Below, piece after piece: positions 1 to 13,221 of a stretch of DNA of 64,000 bases. This DNA comes from Sesamum alatum (Eukaryota; Streptophyta; Magnoliopsida; Lamiales; Pedaliaceae), in assembly GCA_034509735.1 (NCBI GenBank), contig JACGWO010000003.1, positions 13,516,001-13,580,000 on the forward strand, written 5' to 3'. Positions within the stretch are counted from its first letter, which is position 1; every line of letters starts with the position of its first letter. The position numbers and the translations under genes are program-made. The notes under the pieces were generated by a model. It was not told where the DNA came from. It ran no database searches and worked only from the letters and a program-made list of their open reading frames with translations.

Positions 1-140
1 GGTTTCCTGAAACTCCGCTTGAGAGTGGCGGACTTTCATATAAATAGTGGGAGGGTAAGACTAAAAGACCATGTCTTCAACTTGAACAATAATATTATCA
101 TCATCTGCTAATTTCTGCTTTACATTTTATAAATGTAGAT

Positions 141-1000
141 ATGTCTAAGAATCCATTAACCATGGTACTTGAGACTAATAAGTTCAATGGAACGAACTAC
201 TCGGACTGGCTGAGAAACCTGAGGATTGTCCTCGGTTTCGAGAACCAAGGCCACGTCTTGGATGAGCCGCCGCCGAGCGACTTACCAGAGGGGTCCACGC
301 CAGAAGAACGTTTATCGTTCGAGAAATAACATGAGGACAACCGGAAAGTACGCAGTATCATATTGGATTCGATGTCTAACGACATCCAGAAGCAATATGA
401 GAGGCTGGACAACGTCTCCGCCATAATGCTCCGCATGAACGAGGTTCATGCGGTTCCAGATAGGCATATTAGATATGCCGCCACAAAAGCATTCTTTGGC
501 ACCAAGCTTGCTGAAGGATCGTCTGTACAAAGTCATGGGGTTAAGATGCTCTCCCTAGTGGAGAAACTCGAGGACCTTAAAGTTGGGCTTAACAATGACA
601 CGTACATTGACGTGATCCTCTAGTCGCTTCCTCCGTCCTATGACCCGTTTGTTGTAAACTACAACATGAACGAACTTGAGAAGTCTATTCATGAGTTGAT
701 CACCATGCTGGTCCAATACGAAGCAACGACCCACAAGTCGGCGCCGGCGGTATTGATAGGAGAGGCTTCAACCTCCAAGGCAAATGGCAAGAGGGCCGGA
801 TGCTGGAAGAGGAAGAAAGGAAAAGGGAAAACGGTTGCGGCCCTTGCTCGCGCTCTAGGCACCCCTGTTGCCTCGGGGGGATGGGCAAAGGGAAAGGAAA
901 GGCCCGTGGTTCTCAGCGGTCCAAGGCAAATGATGTCTGCATGCATTGCCAAGGAAAGGGGCATTGGAAGAGGGAGTGCCCACAACTCCTCTCCAACCCA
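141..1000 (+). pseudogene. copia gag (capsid and zinc knuckle), broken
   Basis: The frame opens at ATG 141 with a typical copia gag start (NKFNGTNYSDWLRNLRIVLG). It is interrupted by a frameshift near 329, an in-frame TAG at 621-623 where the flanking peptide clearly continues (LPPSYDPFVVNYN follows), and another frameshift around 800-900. The nucleic-acid-binding knuckle C-x2-C-x4-H-x4-C (CMHCQGKGHWKREC) is intact at 938-979 in the third frame. In an active element this protein would package the RNA; here it is a pseudogene. Family assignment is firm, the exact shift points are approximate. Confidence 0.85.
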
Positions 1001-4000
1001 GGTATGTTTGTGGTTGAAGTAAACATGATAACTGATTCTACTTCATGGGTATTGGATACCGGATGTGGTGCTCACATCTGCAATGATTTGCAGGCACTGC
1101 AAAGAAGCAGAAGGCTAACCAAGGATGAGATGATCCTGAGGCTAGGCGATAGCAAGGCCATTGCTGCGAAAGCCGTAAGATCAATGGAGTTAGCCATTAG
1201 TAGTCATGTTAGGATTGTACTGAACGGTTGTTTCTATGTACCTAGCATGATTAAAAACATTGTATCTATCCCGGTCCTTGACAAGGAAGGATATTCATTT
1301 ACCATCAATAAAAACGGTCTTTTCATTATTAAGGATGGTATTTCTCATTTGCTTGTTACATTGGTAAACGGTCTGTACATACTTCAACAGTCTAATTGGA
1401 TTATGACTGCAGAACACAATAAAAAATGGGATAATCATGATGACGGACAGATATGGTTTGCGAGGTTAGGTCATATCTCTAAAGATAGGATAAGAAGGTT
1501 GGTGGACTCAAAAAATCTAGAAATAGACGATTTGGACAACCTACGGACCTGTGAATCCTGTCTAAAGGGAAAGATGACCAAGAAACCCTTTGTTGGACAA
1601 AGCACGCTAGCCAATGGTCTGTTGGATTTGATCCATACAGACGTCTGTGGCCCACTAAATACTCAAGCTAGAGGTGGGTAATCATACTTCATAACCTTTA
1701 CCGATGATCACTCACGGTATGGTCATGTTTCCCTGATGAGGTACAAGTCTGAAGCCTTTGGGAGGTTTAAGGAATACAGACTTGAAGTAGAGAACCAAAC
1801 CTGTCGAAAGATCAAAGCCCTTCAATCGGACCGAGGTGGAGAGTATTTGAGTGGTGAGTTTACTAATTATCTAAAAGAGAATGGGATTCTCTCTCAGTGG
1901 ACCCCTCCTGGAACACCACAGCTTAATGGTGTGTCTGAAAGGAGGAATCGGACCTTGTCAGACATGGTCCGATCCATGATGAGTTTTACCGTACTCCCCC
2001 TATCCTTTTGGGGATACGCTCTTGGGACGGCGACCAAATTTTGAATTTGACGCCATCTAAGAAGATATCCCAAACACCATATGAGATATGGCATAGCAAG
2101 CCTGCCTTCCTACAAATACTTGAAAGTGTGGGGCTGCCCCACATATGTCAAGAGATTAGTGGGAGATAAACTAGACTCGAGGTCTAGTTTATGCAGGTTC
2201 ATCGGCTATCCGAAAGAAACTGTTGGTTATTATTTCTATGATCCCTCGAAGCAAAAGGTTTTTTGTCTCGCGAAACGCAGTGTTCTTGGAAAATGGTTTT
2301 CCATCGGATAGTCGACGCGATGAGGTACTCCTTGAGGAATCAAGTGAGGTACCCCATGAGGCGGCAGTGACATCTGAGCTGGTATTTCCCACTAATAATG
2401 TTTCAGTCCTCCGTAGGCCGCCAGAGTATCCCATGCACCTGATAAGTATGGATTTATGGGCCTGACCGGTCAGTTGGATAATGATCAAAAGACGAACAGA
2501 GAAGTGATGTCGGACATCGATATGGAAAAGTAGCTTGAGGCCATGAAATCCGAGATGGACTCGATGGGTACAAACCAGGTTTGGAACTTAGTGGACCCAC
2601 CCAAAGGAGTAAAACCCGTAGGGTGTAAATGGGTCTATAAACGTAAGCTTGGAGCTGACGGGGAGGTTACAACCTTCAAAGCCAGGGTTGTGGGTGAAAG
2701 GTTACACTCAGCGACCCGGGGTCGATTTTGAGCAAACCTACTCGCCTGTAGCAATGGCTAAGTGTCATAGCAACATGGTATGACTATGAAATATGGCAGA
2801 TGGACGTGAAAACTGCCTTCCTCAACGGTTTCATAGAGGAAGAGATTTATATAGATCAAACCAGAAGGTTTCACTTCTGTTGGAGAAGAGCAGAAGGTCT
2901 GTCGTCACCAAAGGTCCATCTATGGCCTCAAAGAAGCTTCCCAAAGCTGGAACATACGTTTTGATGAAGTCATACGGGGATATGATTTCATCAAGAATGA
3001 GTTCGATCCTTGTGTATACAAGAAGATCAGTGGGAGCTCAGTTGCGTTTCTGGTGCTTTACGTGGATGACATCTTGCTCATTGGGAATTGATGCTAAGAT
3101 GTTGGGTACCACTAAAGCTTGGTTGTCAACGCAATTCTCCATGAAGGATATGGGCGAGGCATCCTACATCCTTGGCATCAAGATCGACAGGGATAGATCT
3201 AGAAGGATGTTAGGAATGGCCCAATCCTCGTATATTGACAAAGTCTTGAAGAGATTCAAGATGGAGAACTCAAAACGAGGATTCCTTCCTATGAGGCATG
3301 GAATTAAGTTATCCAAGAAGCAGTCTCCTAAGACTGATGAGGAGCTTAAACGGATGTTGGACATCCCTTATGCTTCAGCCGTAGGCAGCATTCAGTACGT
3401 TGTCCAGTGCACTAGACCTGATGTGGCTTTCGCTTTGAGCGTGACCAGTCTATGTCAGTCCTGTGCCAGGGAGGCACACTGGAGTGCAGTCAAGACTATC
3501 CTGAAGTACCTAAAAAGGACTAAGGACATGTTCTTGATCTACGACGGTGGAGAGTTGATACTGGAAGGCTACAGCGACGCTAGCTTCCAGTCGGATGATG
3601 ATGATGATGCTAAGTCTCAGTCTGGTTATGTGTTCAGACTTAATGGTGGCGTGGTTGCTTGGAAGAGTTCCAAGCAGGCTACCGTGGCAGACTCCACCAC
3701 AGAGTTTGAATACATAGCAGCTCCGAAAGCTGCTAAGGAGGCGGTTTGGATGAAGAGCTACATCCAAGAGTTGGGTGTAGTACCTAGCATCGCTGGGCTA
3801 GTGGTTATCTTCTGCGATAACAACGGGGCCATAGCGCAAGCAAAGGAACCGAGATCTCATCACCGATCCAAGCATATTCTTAGACACTACCATCTGCTCA
3901 GAGAGATGGTTAGCAGGGGTGACGTTCGGATGGACCGAGTCAGCTCCGCAGAAAACATAGCAGATCCACTTACTAAGCCCGTGTCGCAAGTTGCCCATAC

Positions 4001-4049
4001 TCAGCATCTGGATAAGATGGGTTTGAGATCAATGGGTGATTGGCTTTAG
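1001..4049 (+). pseudogene. copia pol: protease, integrase, reverse transcriptase, RNase H, broken
   Basis: The protease core LDTGCGAH lies near 1052. The integrase has the zinc-binding region with CESCLKGK near 1551, then TDVCGPL near 1639, SDRGGEYL near 1834 and NGVSERRN near 1927, matching the D,D,E triad. Stops fall at 1679-1681 and 2042-2044. Reverse transcriptase begins near 2520 (NQVWNLVDPPKG, GCKWVYKRK); the WQMDVKTAFLNG block is near 2795 and the YVDD catalytic box at 3059-3070, in a different frame from the downstream part, so at least one shift lies just after it. RNase H follows (EGYSDASF near 3565, CDNNGAIAQA near 3815), ending at TAG 4047-4049. Not functional. Confidence 0.9.
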
Positions 4050-4059
4050 GTCCAGTGGG

Positions 4060-4073
4060 AGATTGTTAGAATA
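4060..4073 (+). other. polypurine tract of copia element
   Basis: The purine-rich stretch CAGTGGGAGAT lies 11 bp after the pol stop and directly before the TG that opens the LTR. This is the usual place and composition of the plus-strand primer of copia elements. Confidence 0.65.
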
Positions 4074-6288
4074 GGTGACCAGAAAGCCAAAAGGTTTGGC
4101 GATTTGTAACCTATTTGACAACTTGATGTAAATATAATATTATTATGTGATGAATAAAATGAGTGTTCGTCACTATTGGTACCTACTTTATTGCGCTCAT
4201 TTTACATATTTTAAAATGGTGTTTTACTTTATATCGCAACAAAGCCCACAGACCCCGGTTAACAACTCTTGCAGTTGGGCCGCGCATTGGATGGTGGTCA
4301 TGAAACCAACTGATTAAGAGTTGGGTCTGAAACGTTCCAAGTCGAGGACCTTGAGACAGGGCATCGAGAGTCCTATTGAGACTTGCATCAAGAGTCGTGT
4401 TCATTGGATGAGTGTCGTGTTTCATCGGTGACAGGCGTGGGACGCCTGCACGATCTTGATGGGTTGGTCGACTGGGGTCGAGCCGACTGGACTGACTCGC
4501 GGGGATCATCATATGGAAGCCTTGGAGGCTTGGTCGGTATGATTGGTTTTCCCCGGTTCCGATAGTACGGGAGTAATCCTCAAACTTGAGGAATCATGGC
4601 AATCGCGTGCACAGGACGGCTGTATCTTGGATCTAGCGAGAGTTGATCAGTCTGTAAGATGATCATTATAAGCCTTGTCCAGTGTAATCGGAATGTGTAG
4701 CGAGGACGATGCGTTCTAAGAAGAGGATCCGTCCCCTGTCAGTATGTGACAAAGGTATCTCCTATGCACTCGGAGACACATTCATGCTGATTAAAGCTGT
4801 GGCCACAGTCATTGGTCGAATAGGGAATGGTTTCCTGTATCGACGCAATGAAGCATGCGTAGTCTCGAGTATTAAGCTTAAATGCCTAGTCAAGGATGGG
4901 AACCGATGCCCAATTCCATACCCTAGACTAAGGCCGGGAGACGATAGACGGAAGGACCGTACCCGTACGGAATCGGCGTCTAAATGTTCACGCCAACATT
5001 CACCTAGTGTCTAGTGCCATGGACCGTTGCTAGATGGCCACCCATGGTAACGGACACTTGTGGGACACGGGCCCAAGTCTAGCTGAAGTTGAACCTAAAC
5101 GGTCACACACAAATCATTGAGAAGCTTGAGAGATTGACTTGGAGTCAATCTCGAAGGATAAATAAGTAATTGGATTACTTATTGGGATAGTGTATTGGAT
5201 GGACAGGCCGTTATTGTATTGGGCCCTCGTTTAATCTGTAAATTGGATATATCGATTAAATATGGAAAGTCGAGATGTTGGATCTTTTAATTGGATTAAA
5301 AGATCAACAGAAATAATTTAAGTGGATATTAAATTATATTTAATTCTGGGTTCATCGTAATTGGATTACGATAAAACCCGGTCCATTAAATTTTGACCCT
5401 AGAGGAGAATTAATTCCTATTTCGGAATAGAATGAAGTTGGACTTCTTCCCATATTGAACATGGCCGAAAATGCTCCCTTGGAGGAAGCAAAATTCAGCC
5501 ATGTTGCATGCAAAGTGGCAGTTGACTTGTCTCTTTTGGTAAGAGACAAATCAACTCCAATCAAGCCCTTCCCTTTTAGTATGATTTGATCATACCTTAA
5601 AAGTTGGTAGGCTTGATTGAATAATTAATGGTGATTGATTGGGATGTATCTAGACATCCTTGGATGAACCTAGACACATTTCAATAATCACATTAATTAT
5701 GTATATATATGAGTATATACAACACCTTGTGTATGAGAATCATAATTCATCTTTTCTAGGAAAAGAAGAAGCAAAAATTGGCCTCCTCTCTCCCTCTAAC
5801 TCTCAGCCACTATCTCCCTCTTTCACCTTTTTCCTTCATTTGATCTTGGATCAAAAGGTAAGAACAAAGAAGTTTTAAGAAAAACACTAATTCATAGTGT
5901 TCATCTTCTTAAAACCAATTCCTTCACAAACCCGTTTTCTTCTAGCAAGGAGAACGTGTGTGTTTTACTTCTGGTGTGGTGTGGATCACCTTTTGAGAAT
6001 CCATATGTTTGGATTTTGTAAACATTCCGGAGAAGGAACAACGCAAGTAGCCGCGCACACGTGAAATCTACAAAGGTAATGGATTTATTACGCTTTTGTA
6101 GATTTACATTTCATCTATGCCCTATGTATTATATATGCTTCTATGTTAATACATCCTACATTGAACACCCGGTTGATCACCCAAGGGTACACCCCTTGGG
6201 ATTACGTTTATTTAAATTGTTTAAATTTATGTATTTCCACGCTTTCTCGCTTTCGCTCGCGCTCCCGGGCGGATCCGCTTGTCCTTCA
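4074..6288 (+). repeat. 3' LTR of copia element
   Basis: The proposed LTR starts TGTTAGAATAGG right after the polypurine tract and ends at ...GTCCTTCA (6288) after a GC-rich segment, about 2.2 kb. Its first part recurs in inverted orientation at 7585-9425 and 9429-10088; for example the block around 4660-4710 reappears inverted near 8800-8840. An AT-rich TATA-like stretch (near 5700) could be its promoter. The right end is inferred from the CA and GC-rich end only, as there is no second LTR to compare. Confidence 0.7.
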
Positions 6289-7584
6289 TATACTAATGCT
6301 ATTATTTTTACTTGAATAAAGTTGGTATATTTTCTCCTAAACAGAACAAAAAGTTGGACTGCGATGCCATAAATAAACACTTGAATGAGAGACGATTCAT
6401 TATTCAGATATAAAAAAAAGACTGTGGACACTCATTATGGCATTGGATATCACTACAATGTCTCTTCACTGATTGAAGAAGATGTAGACGAATCCCCAAA
6501 AGTTCATGTTGAAGGATGTTCATCTTCACAATCTCATGTTGTTGGTATGTGCCTTATTTAATATCTCATTTACTTTTAAAATTAAAATAATTTGATACTT
6601 TGTACTTATGTATTGATTTGTCAAATATCATATTTGTCAAGTGTTGGTACTGATCCTAATGTTGCTACTACATCTATGAATGCACACCTTCTCCAATCAA
6701 GTAATGATTCACATGATGTTGCAAGTTCATCAGTTTCACTCAAAACTGACAATTGATGACGCTTGTAGGAGTAGCTCCTTTGTTAATATGTAATTAAAAA
6801 AATTATCAGATAACTCTTTAGGTTTCTATTTAGACTTAATGTGTGGTAACCTCTTTTGCCAACACTCTCCCATGATCTATTTTGTCAATGCACCTGCCAC
6901 TTAGTGGTTTTCAAGTTTGGAATCTTTTCCCAGTGTTGCATGATGTTGGATATGAGGTCTACGAACCCGTTATGTTATATAAGGTTATAACTTCTTTTGT
7001 TATTAATCAGCTTTGTATGAATTATATCTTTTTAGTTATGAGTTTCTATCTTTCGTTTTATATGCCATATATTCTTACAATGAATGACATTGTCATCTAT
7101 TATAAAATGAAATATACTCAGGTTGATTTTATGCGATCAAGATCTGCTTTGCTTAAAGAAAATCCTTGTTAGGAATATTGGTTTTTGTTTTAAAATCAAT
7201 CAATTGTTTTGGTTGTACTCTATAATTTCTATTGTTGTGAAACTAGTTTTCTATATATATATGCTTCTATTATGAGATATGCTTATGAAATTCATATTTA
7301 ATTAAATCTGGATCAAGTCATGGCATATGTTCAAGTAGGCCTAAAAATAGAACTCCAAGTGGCAGAAACACAATTTTTGACATAATTTTTGGTTACGGGG
7401 TCAAAGACAAACAATTTGATTCTTGTTCATATATATTTTTCTTTAATTTCATTTTGCGAAAAATAAAATTTGTTTTATTCTTATAAACTGATATTCTAAA
7501 GAAAAAAATTCTTTGAATTATCATATTATTTTATTCACTGTTATAACTATTAATTAACAGATAATAAATTTTCATTATATTTCT
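6289..7584. other. gene-free AT-rich spacer
   Basis: No coding frame with recognisable similarity. Small open frames (6882-7172 and others) have no family features and AT-rich composition. The stretch may contain pieces of the element into which the flanking LTRs inserted, but nothing assignable is seen. Confidence 0.5.
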
Positions 7585-9425
7585 ACGGGCATAATTTACC
7601 GGGCCTTGCGCGGCCCCACCTTTCTAGTTGTGTGAGATATGGAAGGAAGACATAGTCTTCTAAGCCATAAGACAACTTCCACATATCTCTCCAGTCTCCC
7701 ATAACCTCTCCACAATTATATACATTGAATGTGGACAATCCTACATTCATTGTTTGTAGATGATTTTTGGCTCTTTCTCTACAAGGAATGTCAACCCTTG
7801 ACTTAGGAAAAGTCAATTGTGGGCTAGCCATGTGCATTTGGATTGGACTCATTTAATTTGTCATACAAATTAATTAGAGCCCAATTACTAAATTTATTGG
7901 ACTTATTTATTTAATCCAATTAAATAAGTATCCAATATTTTAATTCCCAAGTGAATATTTAATCCAATTAAAAAAATCACAAGCCCAAATGCACTTAAAT
8001 AATTAAATGAATCCAATCCACTTAATTAATTAGGCCCAATACAATAAATAATCCAATTAATTATGTCTAGCCCATCTCAACTAATTAATGAATCCAATCC
8101 ATTAATTAGACAAGCACATCTACTAATTTATTAGTGAATCCAATCCACTAATTAATTAGCCCAAGCCTCTTTTAAATTAATCTGATTAATTTAAAGGTCA
8201 AATCCAAAATTCAATTAATCCAATTAACTAAATTTTGGATCATCCATCCAATGGATAATATCGCATAAATGATCAATCATTTATGCTCTCCAAGAATTAA
8301 TTTAATCCAATTAAACTAATTCACCTCTTTCGGAATTAATTCCTAATTAATTCCATCACTCTCCAGTGATTTATGTGTGACTCTTTAGGTTCACCCTCAG
8401 CTAGACTTGGGCTTGTGTCCAACACAATAATTTCTGATTAACCAATAATCGGGAATACCCCATTATCATGGTGGCCATCTAGCAATGGTCCATGACACTA
8501 GAGACTAGGTGAATAATGGAGTGAACATTTAGGCTCCGAGTTCTATACAGGAACGGTCCTACTGTCGACTGTCTCCCGGCCTTAGTCTAGGGTATAGAAT
8601 TGGGTGTCGATTTCCATCCTTGACTAGGCAACTATGCTTCATACCCGACATGCGTTTACTCTATCGATCGACGTAGGAAATCCTTTCTACTCAATCAATT
8701 GCTATAGCTATAGACTTTTAGAGTCTAAACCATCTCAGTGCACATAGGAGGCATCACCGTCATATACTGACAAGGGACAGATCCTATCTTGGAATCACTG
8801 TCCTCGCTACATACTCCGACTGCACTAGACAAGGCTTATAATGGCTATCTTGCAGAATGATCACCTCTCGCCAGATCCAAGATATAGTCTTCATATGCAC
8901 GTGACTACCATGATTCCTCAAGCCGAGGACTAATCCCGTACTATCGAAACCGGAAATTCCATTCATACCGACCAAGCCTCCAAGGCTTCCATATAAAGAT
9001 TCTCGCGAGTCAGTTTAGTCAGTCGACCACCTTGTCAACTAACCCACTAAAATTGCATAGACGGCCTCTATCTGTCGCTGATGAAACTCGACACTCACCC
9101 AATGAATGCAATATTTAGTACAAGTCTCAATAGGACACTCGATGCCTAGTCTCGAGGTCCTCGACTTGGTCCATTTCTGACCAACTCTCAGAAGTTGGTT
9201 TCATAGCCACCACCCAATGCGCAGCCCAACTACATGGGTTATCTAATTGGTCTATAGGCATTTTTTGTAACATTGAAACGCCGTTCAACGTTAATAGTAA
9301 GCACAACAAACATAATGACAGTGATGAATACTTACTCTATTCATCAGGATAATATTGTATTTATGAAGATTGGTGAATAGTTCACAAAACCGCCAATCCA
9401 ATTGGCTTTCTGGTCACCTATTCTA
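7585..9425 (-). repeat. inverted copia LTR (related family)
   Basis: On the - strand this begins near 9425 with AGAATAGGTGACCAGAAAGCC, matching the 5' part of the LTR at 4074. It shares further blocks, such as the segment around 8790-8840 against 4660-4710. The distal half differs from the LTR at 4074, so it belongs to a related subfamily. The left edge is uncertain: a GC-rich segment at 7585-7615 resembles the GC-rich end of the first LTR. No internal coding region is attached, so it may be a solo LTR. Confidence 0.7.
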
Positions 9426-9428
9426 ATA

Positions 9429-10088
9429 GGATCCTCTTCTTGGAACCCACCGTCCTCACTACACATTCTGACTGCACTGGACAAAGTTTATAATGACCAT
9501 GTTTGTGATATGGTCACCTCTCGCCAGATCCAAGACACAGTCATTGTGTGTATGTGACTGCCATAGTTCCTCAAGTTTGAGGACTACTCCCGTACTATTG
9601 GAGCCAGCAAATTTCAGTCATACCGACCAAGCCTCCAAGGCTTTCATCTGATAATTCCCCGTGAGTCAGTTTAGTTAGTTCGACAATCAACCAACCAATC
9701 CACTAAGATCGCATAGACGTTCAACGTCTGTCGCCTATGAAACACAACACTTATCCAATGAATGCGATATTCAGTGCAAATCTCTACAGAACTCTCGATG
9801 CGTAGTATCGAGGAACTAAACTTGGAATGTTTTATACCAACCCTCATAAGTTGATTTCATAGCCGACATCCAATGTGCAGCCCTACTACATGAGTTATCC
9901 AATTAGTTTGTGGGCATCTATTGTTACGTTAAAGCGTTATTTAATGTAATTGGTAAGCACAATATATATATATATATGCCAAGGATGAATACTTACTATA
10001 TTCATCAAGACAATATCACTTTAATAAAGATTGCTTGAATAGTTCACAAAATCGCCAATCCAATTAGCTTTGGTCACCTATTCTAACA
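9429..10088 (-). repeat. truncated inverted copia LTR fragment
   Basis: A second - strand copy of the U3-like part of the same LTR family lies directly next to the longer copy. It repeats the blocks at 8780-9425 and ends at 10088 with the complete TGTTAGAATAGGTGACC edge (inverted). The distal half is missing. Adjacent full and partial copies suggest one LTR inserted into another, or unequal recombination. Confidence 0.7.
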
Positions 10089-12308
10089 TATTGTTGTTGA
10101 TCCTGATCTTTGAGAACCAATTGATGAAATTGATGTTGCAATTAGAGATAGGGTTAGGCGAGAGTATTTTCTAAAAGGTGCTTGTCAAACAACTTGACAA
10201 AATTTTTTAGAAAATAATATGGAAATGAATGGGGGGGCTCTAAAGCTACGTGGTTCAAAAATAATGATTTGTTGGAGAATAGTGTAGCAAAAGATGCAAC
10301 ACCTTTTTTTTTTTTGTTATCTTTTCAAAAAACCAGGAAAAAGTGCAAAACATGGGGGTGATGCTTTTTCAAAGATTGGCTTTAGCAATTGGAAGAGGGC
10401 AAGAGATCTTTAAAGAACATGTTGGTAGGGTTGGTAGTGCTCACAATTACAAAAGGCGACAAGTAGAGGATTTTATGAACCAAAGGCAGGGTGTATCTCA
10501 TGTATTTTCATCTCATGATCGAAAGATGGAGAAAACTTATCGAACTTGAATTACAACTGTTTTACATATTGTGAGCCTTTTGTTGATGCAAGGTCTTGCT
10601 TTTCGTGGACATGATGAGTCAGTCACCTCCAAAAATAGGAAAAAAATTTATGGAGATACTTAATTGGTACGGGAAGAGGGTTGATAGTGTTGGGAGTGTA
10701 TTTAATAAAAATAAACCCAGAAATAGTCAATGACTTCTTTACAGATACAAAAAGATTTGGTGAGAGCTTGTGCAGCATAGACGACATCAAATGTTATCAG
10801 TGAGATTGGAGATAGTTATTTTTCTCTTCTTGTTGATGAATCCTGGCTAAAATCAATAAAACGGCAGATGGTTGTGACTGCAAGGTCTGTGAATAAAAAA
10901 GAACAAGTTATTGAAAGATTTCTTGGTGTTGAACATGTTAGCTATAGTTCAGCTCATTCTCTAAAAGTAGCTATACACGATATGTTTGCTTGTTATAGTT
11001 TATTTATTTCTAGACTAAGAGGGCAAGGATATGATGGGCATTAAATATCAGAGGTCAATTTCATGGTTTGAAGATACTAATACATAAGAAAAAAATCCAT
11101 TTGCCTTTTACATCCATTGCTTTGCCCATCAGTTGCAATTGGTGGTTGTTTCTGTTGCAAAAGATATCTTGGTTGTTTGTGATTTTTTCAATTATATTAC
11201 TATGATTGTGAATGTTGTGAGTGCTTCGTGTAAAATAAGAAATGCTCATGAGAAGATTGTAGAGAAATTAGAAGAAGGTGAGGACTTTCAGGAAGAGACA
11301 AACATCAAGGGACCCCTATTGCTAGACTAGGTGATACACGTGGGGTTCCCATCATATAACTCTAGTTCTTCTCCTTAGTATGTGGGATTTAGTATTGGAG
11401 ATATTGCAATATGTGTGTGATGATGGAAATATTGTGGAATAGAGAGGAACAACATCGGGCTTGATTGAGAAAATGAAAGGTTTTAAATTTCTTTTTATCT
11501 TACATTTGATGATAAGAATGTTGGGATTGACCAATGAATTATCTAATCCCTTGCAATAGAAAGATCAAAACGTTGTTAATGCAATGAGGTTGATTGTCAC
11601 TGTCAAAGATCGACTACAACACTTGAGAGATTATGATGGGATGCATTCGTGAAAGTTGAGATATTTTGTGGTAAAAAAGTCTATTCCAATATCAAAGATG
11701 GAGAATACTATACCTATCCAAGGTTGTTCAAGGCGTGAAGGGAAACGGGTAACTTTTTATCACCATTTTATGCTGAGATTTTTTTTTGCTATTATTGATT
11801 TAATTGTGGTTGAAATCAATAATTGATTTAATAGGGCATCTACAGAACTACTTAGATGCATATCATGTCTTGACTCGAGAAATTCCTCTGCCATTGACCA
11901 TGACATGCTCATTCATCTTGCTGAGATTTATTTTGATGATTTGTCTTCTTGTGATGTTGTTTTATTGAAAGACCAGCTCGAAAAATATATTTTTTATATA
12001 AGGCGAAGTTATGAGTTTTCAAGTTGTCATGATCTTTCAAGTCTTGCAGTCAAGATGGTTGAAACTAGAAAACATGTGATTTTTCCGTTGGTGTATCACC
12101 TTATTGAGCTGGTGCATTGATATTATCGATGGCAACATCACCTATAGAAAGAACTTTTTCAACAATGAATATCGTCAAAATTGAATTGCGAAATAAGATC
12201 GGTGATGAATGGTTAAATGACTTGATGATTTGTTATATTGAGCGGGAAATATTTGTTGATATCAATGATGAAGTGATTGTGCATCATTTTCACAACATAC
12301 AAACTTAA
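10089..12308 (+). pseudogene. hAT-superfamily transposase (TTF-type zinc finger), decayed
   Basis: Pieces in changing frames match the plant TTF-type zinc finger / hAT dimerisation protein. They are an N-terminal segment near 10110 (EPIDEIDVAIRDRVRREYFL), the zinc-finger part near 10365 (SNWKRAREIFKEHVG), a middle segment near 10800 (VISEIGDSYFSLLVDESW) and the C-terminal dimerisation region near 12127-12305 (ASPIERTFSTMNIVKIELRN). Many stops and shifts separate them. The family moves DNA by cut and paste; this copy is dead. Its 5' end abuts the inverted LTR at 10088, so an LTR insertion probably cut the transposon. Terminal repeats were not found. Confidence 0.75.
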
Positions 12309-12859
12309 AGATTTCAACTTGCACTTCGTTGTTAGAGTATAATCATAGGAATTAGTTGTATTTATCTCATGATATGTATTTAATTTACAATGATAAATTA
12401 TAGTAATTTAATTTTTTGGATGAATTAGTAATGACAATTTTGACAGGGCTAAGCCAAGTTTCTGGCTTTACCCAGAGCATGGTTTAGTGCTATTGCTCAA
12501 ATTACTATCTAAATCATATCCGCAAGTGGGTGACAGGTCAGAATGTTCTCCTCTTTCCAAGGATTATGAATTACCATTTCTAAATTAATGGAATGAGATC
12601 CACACAATATGTTTGTAATCTTTTTTTTTTTTTTTTTGGCCTGATAACTTTCATAGTCACCTAAATCCCACTAATGCAAGAGACTTGCATAACCTAAAAT
12701 TCTCAAGAGGGTCTCAGATTTACTTCTTTATAAATCAAAGTTTTAACCGAAAACTCCAATTTGTCTAAATACGAAAGATTCGTATTAGTTCTCTAAATAC
12801 CTTCCCGCTGATACAAGTATATTGTCGCCGATGACCTCTCAATGAAGGATGGAGTGGAA
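12309..12859. other. gene-free stretch after hAT relic
   Basis: AT-rich with T homopolymers (12621-12639). It may hold the 3' end of the hAT element, but no terminal repeat could be paired. Confidence 0.4.
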
Positions 12860-13221
12860 TTAAGGGCCATTTTTGATCTTATCGAGGTGAAGTTGCAAGC
12901 GCTTCAAGCATTGAGAAGGTGGATGTGGCTGCACAAAGCCAGTTCCCACTGGAGAATGGAATTGGAGATGGTGAATAGTTCGATAAAAATTCAGGTCAAG
13001 ACAAGTGTTTGCTGATAGCCTTTTCCCTGCTCGTCGTGAGGGGAAGCCTTTTCCGCCATGGGCTAAAGAAATTTGGAGAGTGATTGAAGTAAGATTCATG
13101 AAAATTGACCTCAGGTGTTCCATCATTTGTGCCATGAATCTTCATGAAATGCGTATACCAAATTATGTTTGTTGGAATTTTCCACTATATTCCTCAAACT
13201 CGAAAGAAAATATGGTGACTT
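12860..13221 (-). other. possible leader or gag relic of a Tat-type gypsy element
   Basis: This segment lies immediately inside a primer-binding-site-like sequence (13222-13240) and LTR edge on the - strand, where leader and gag would be expected. No conserved gag motif was recognised in either strand, so the identity rests on position only. Confidence 0.25.

Larger units (their letters stand above)
1..6288 (+). mobile_element. Ty1/copia LTR retrotransposon, degraded, 5' LTR outside window
   Basis: Domain order gag, zinc knuckle, protease, integrase, reverse transcriptase, RNase H is that of Ty1/copia. The window opens in the untranslated leader (1-140), so the 5' LTR and primer-binding site are not visible. 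A purine-rich tract (about 4060-4072) precedes a TG at 4074 taken as the 3' LTR start. The coding part has several stops and frameshifts, so the copy cannot encode its proteins. Because the 5' LTR is missing here, the target duplication and age cannot be judged. Confidence 0.9.
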
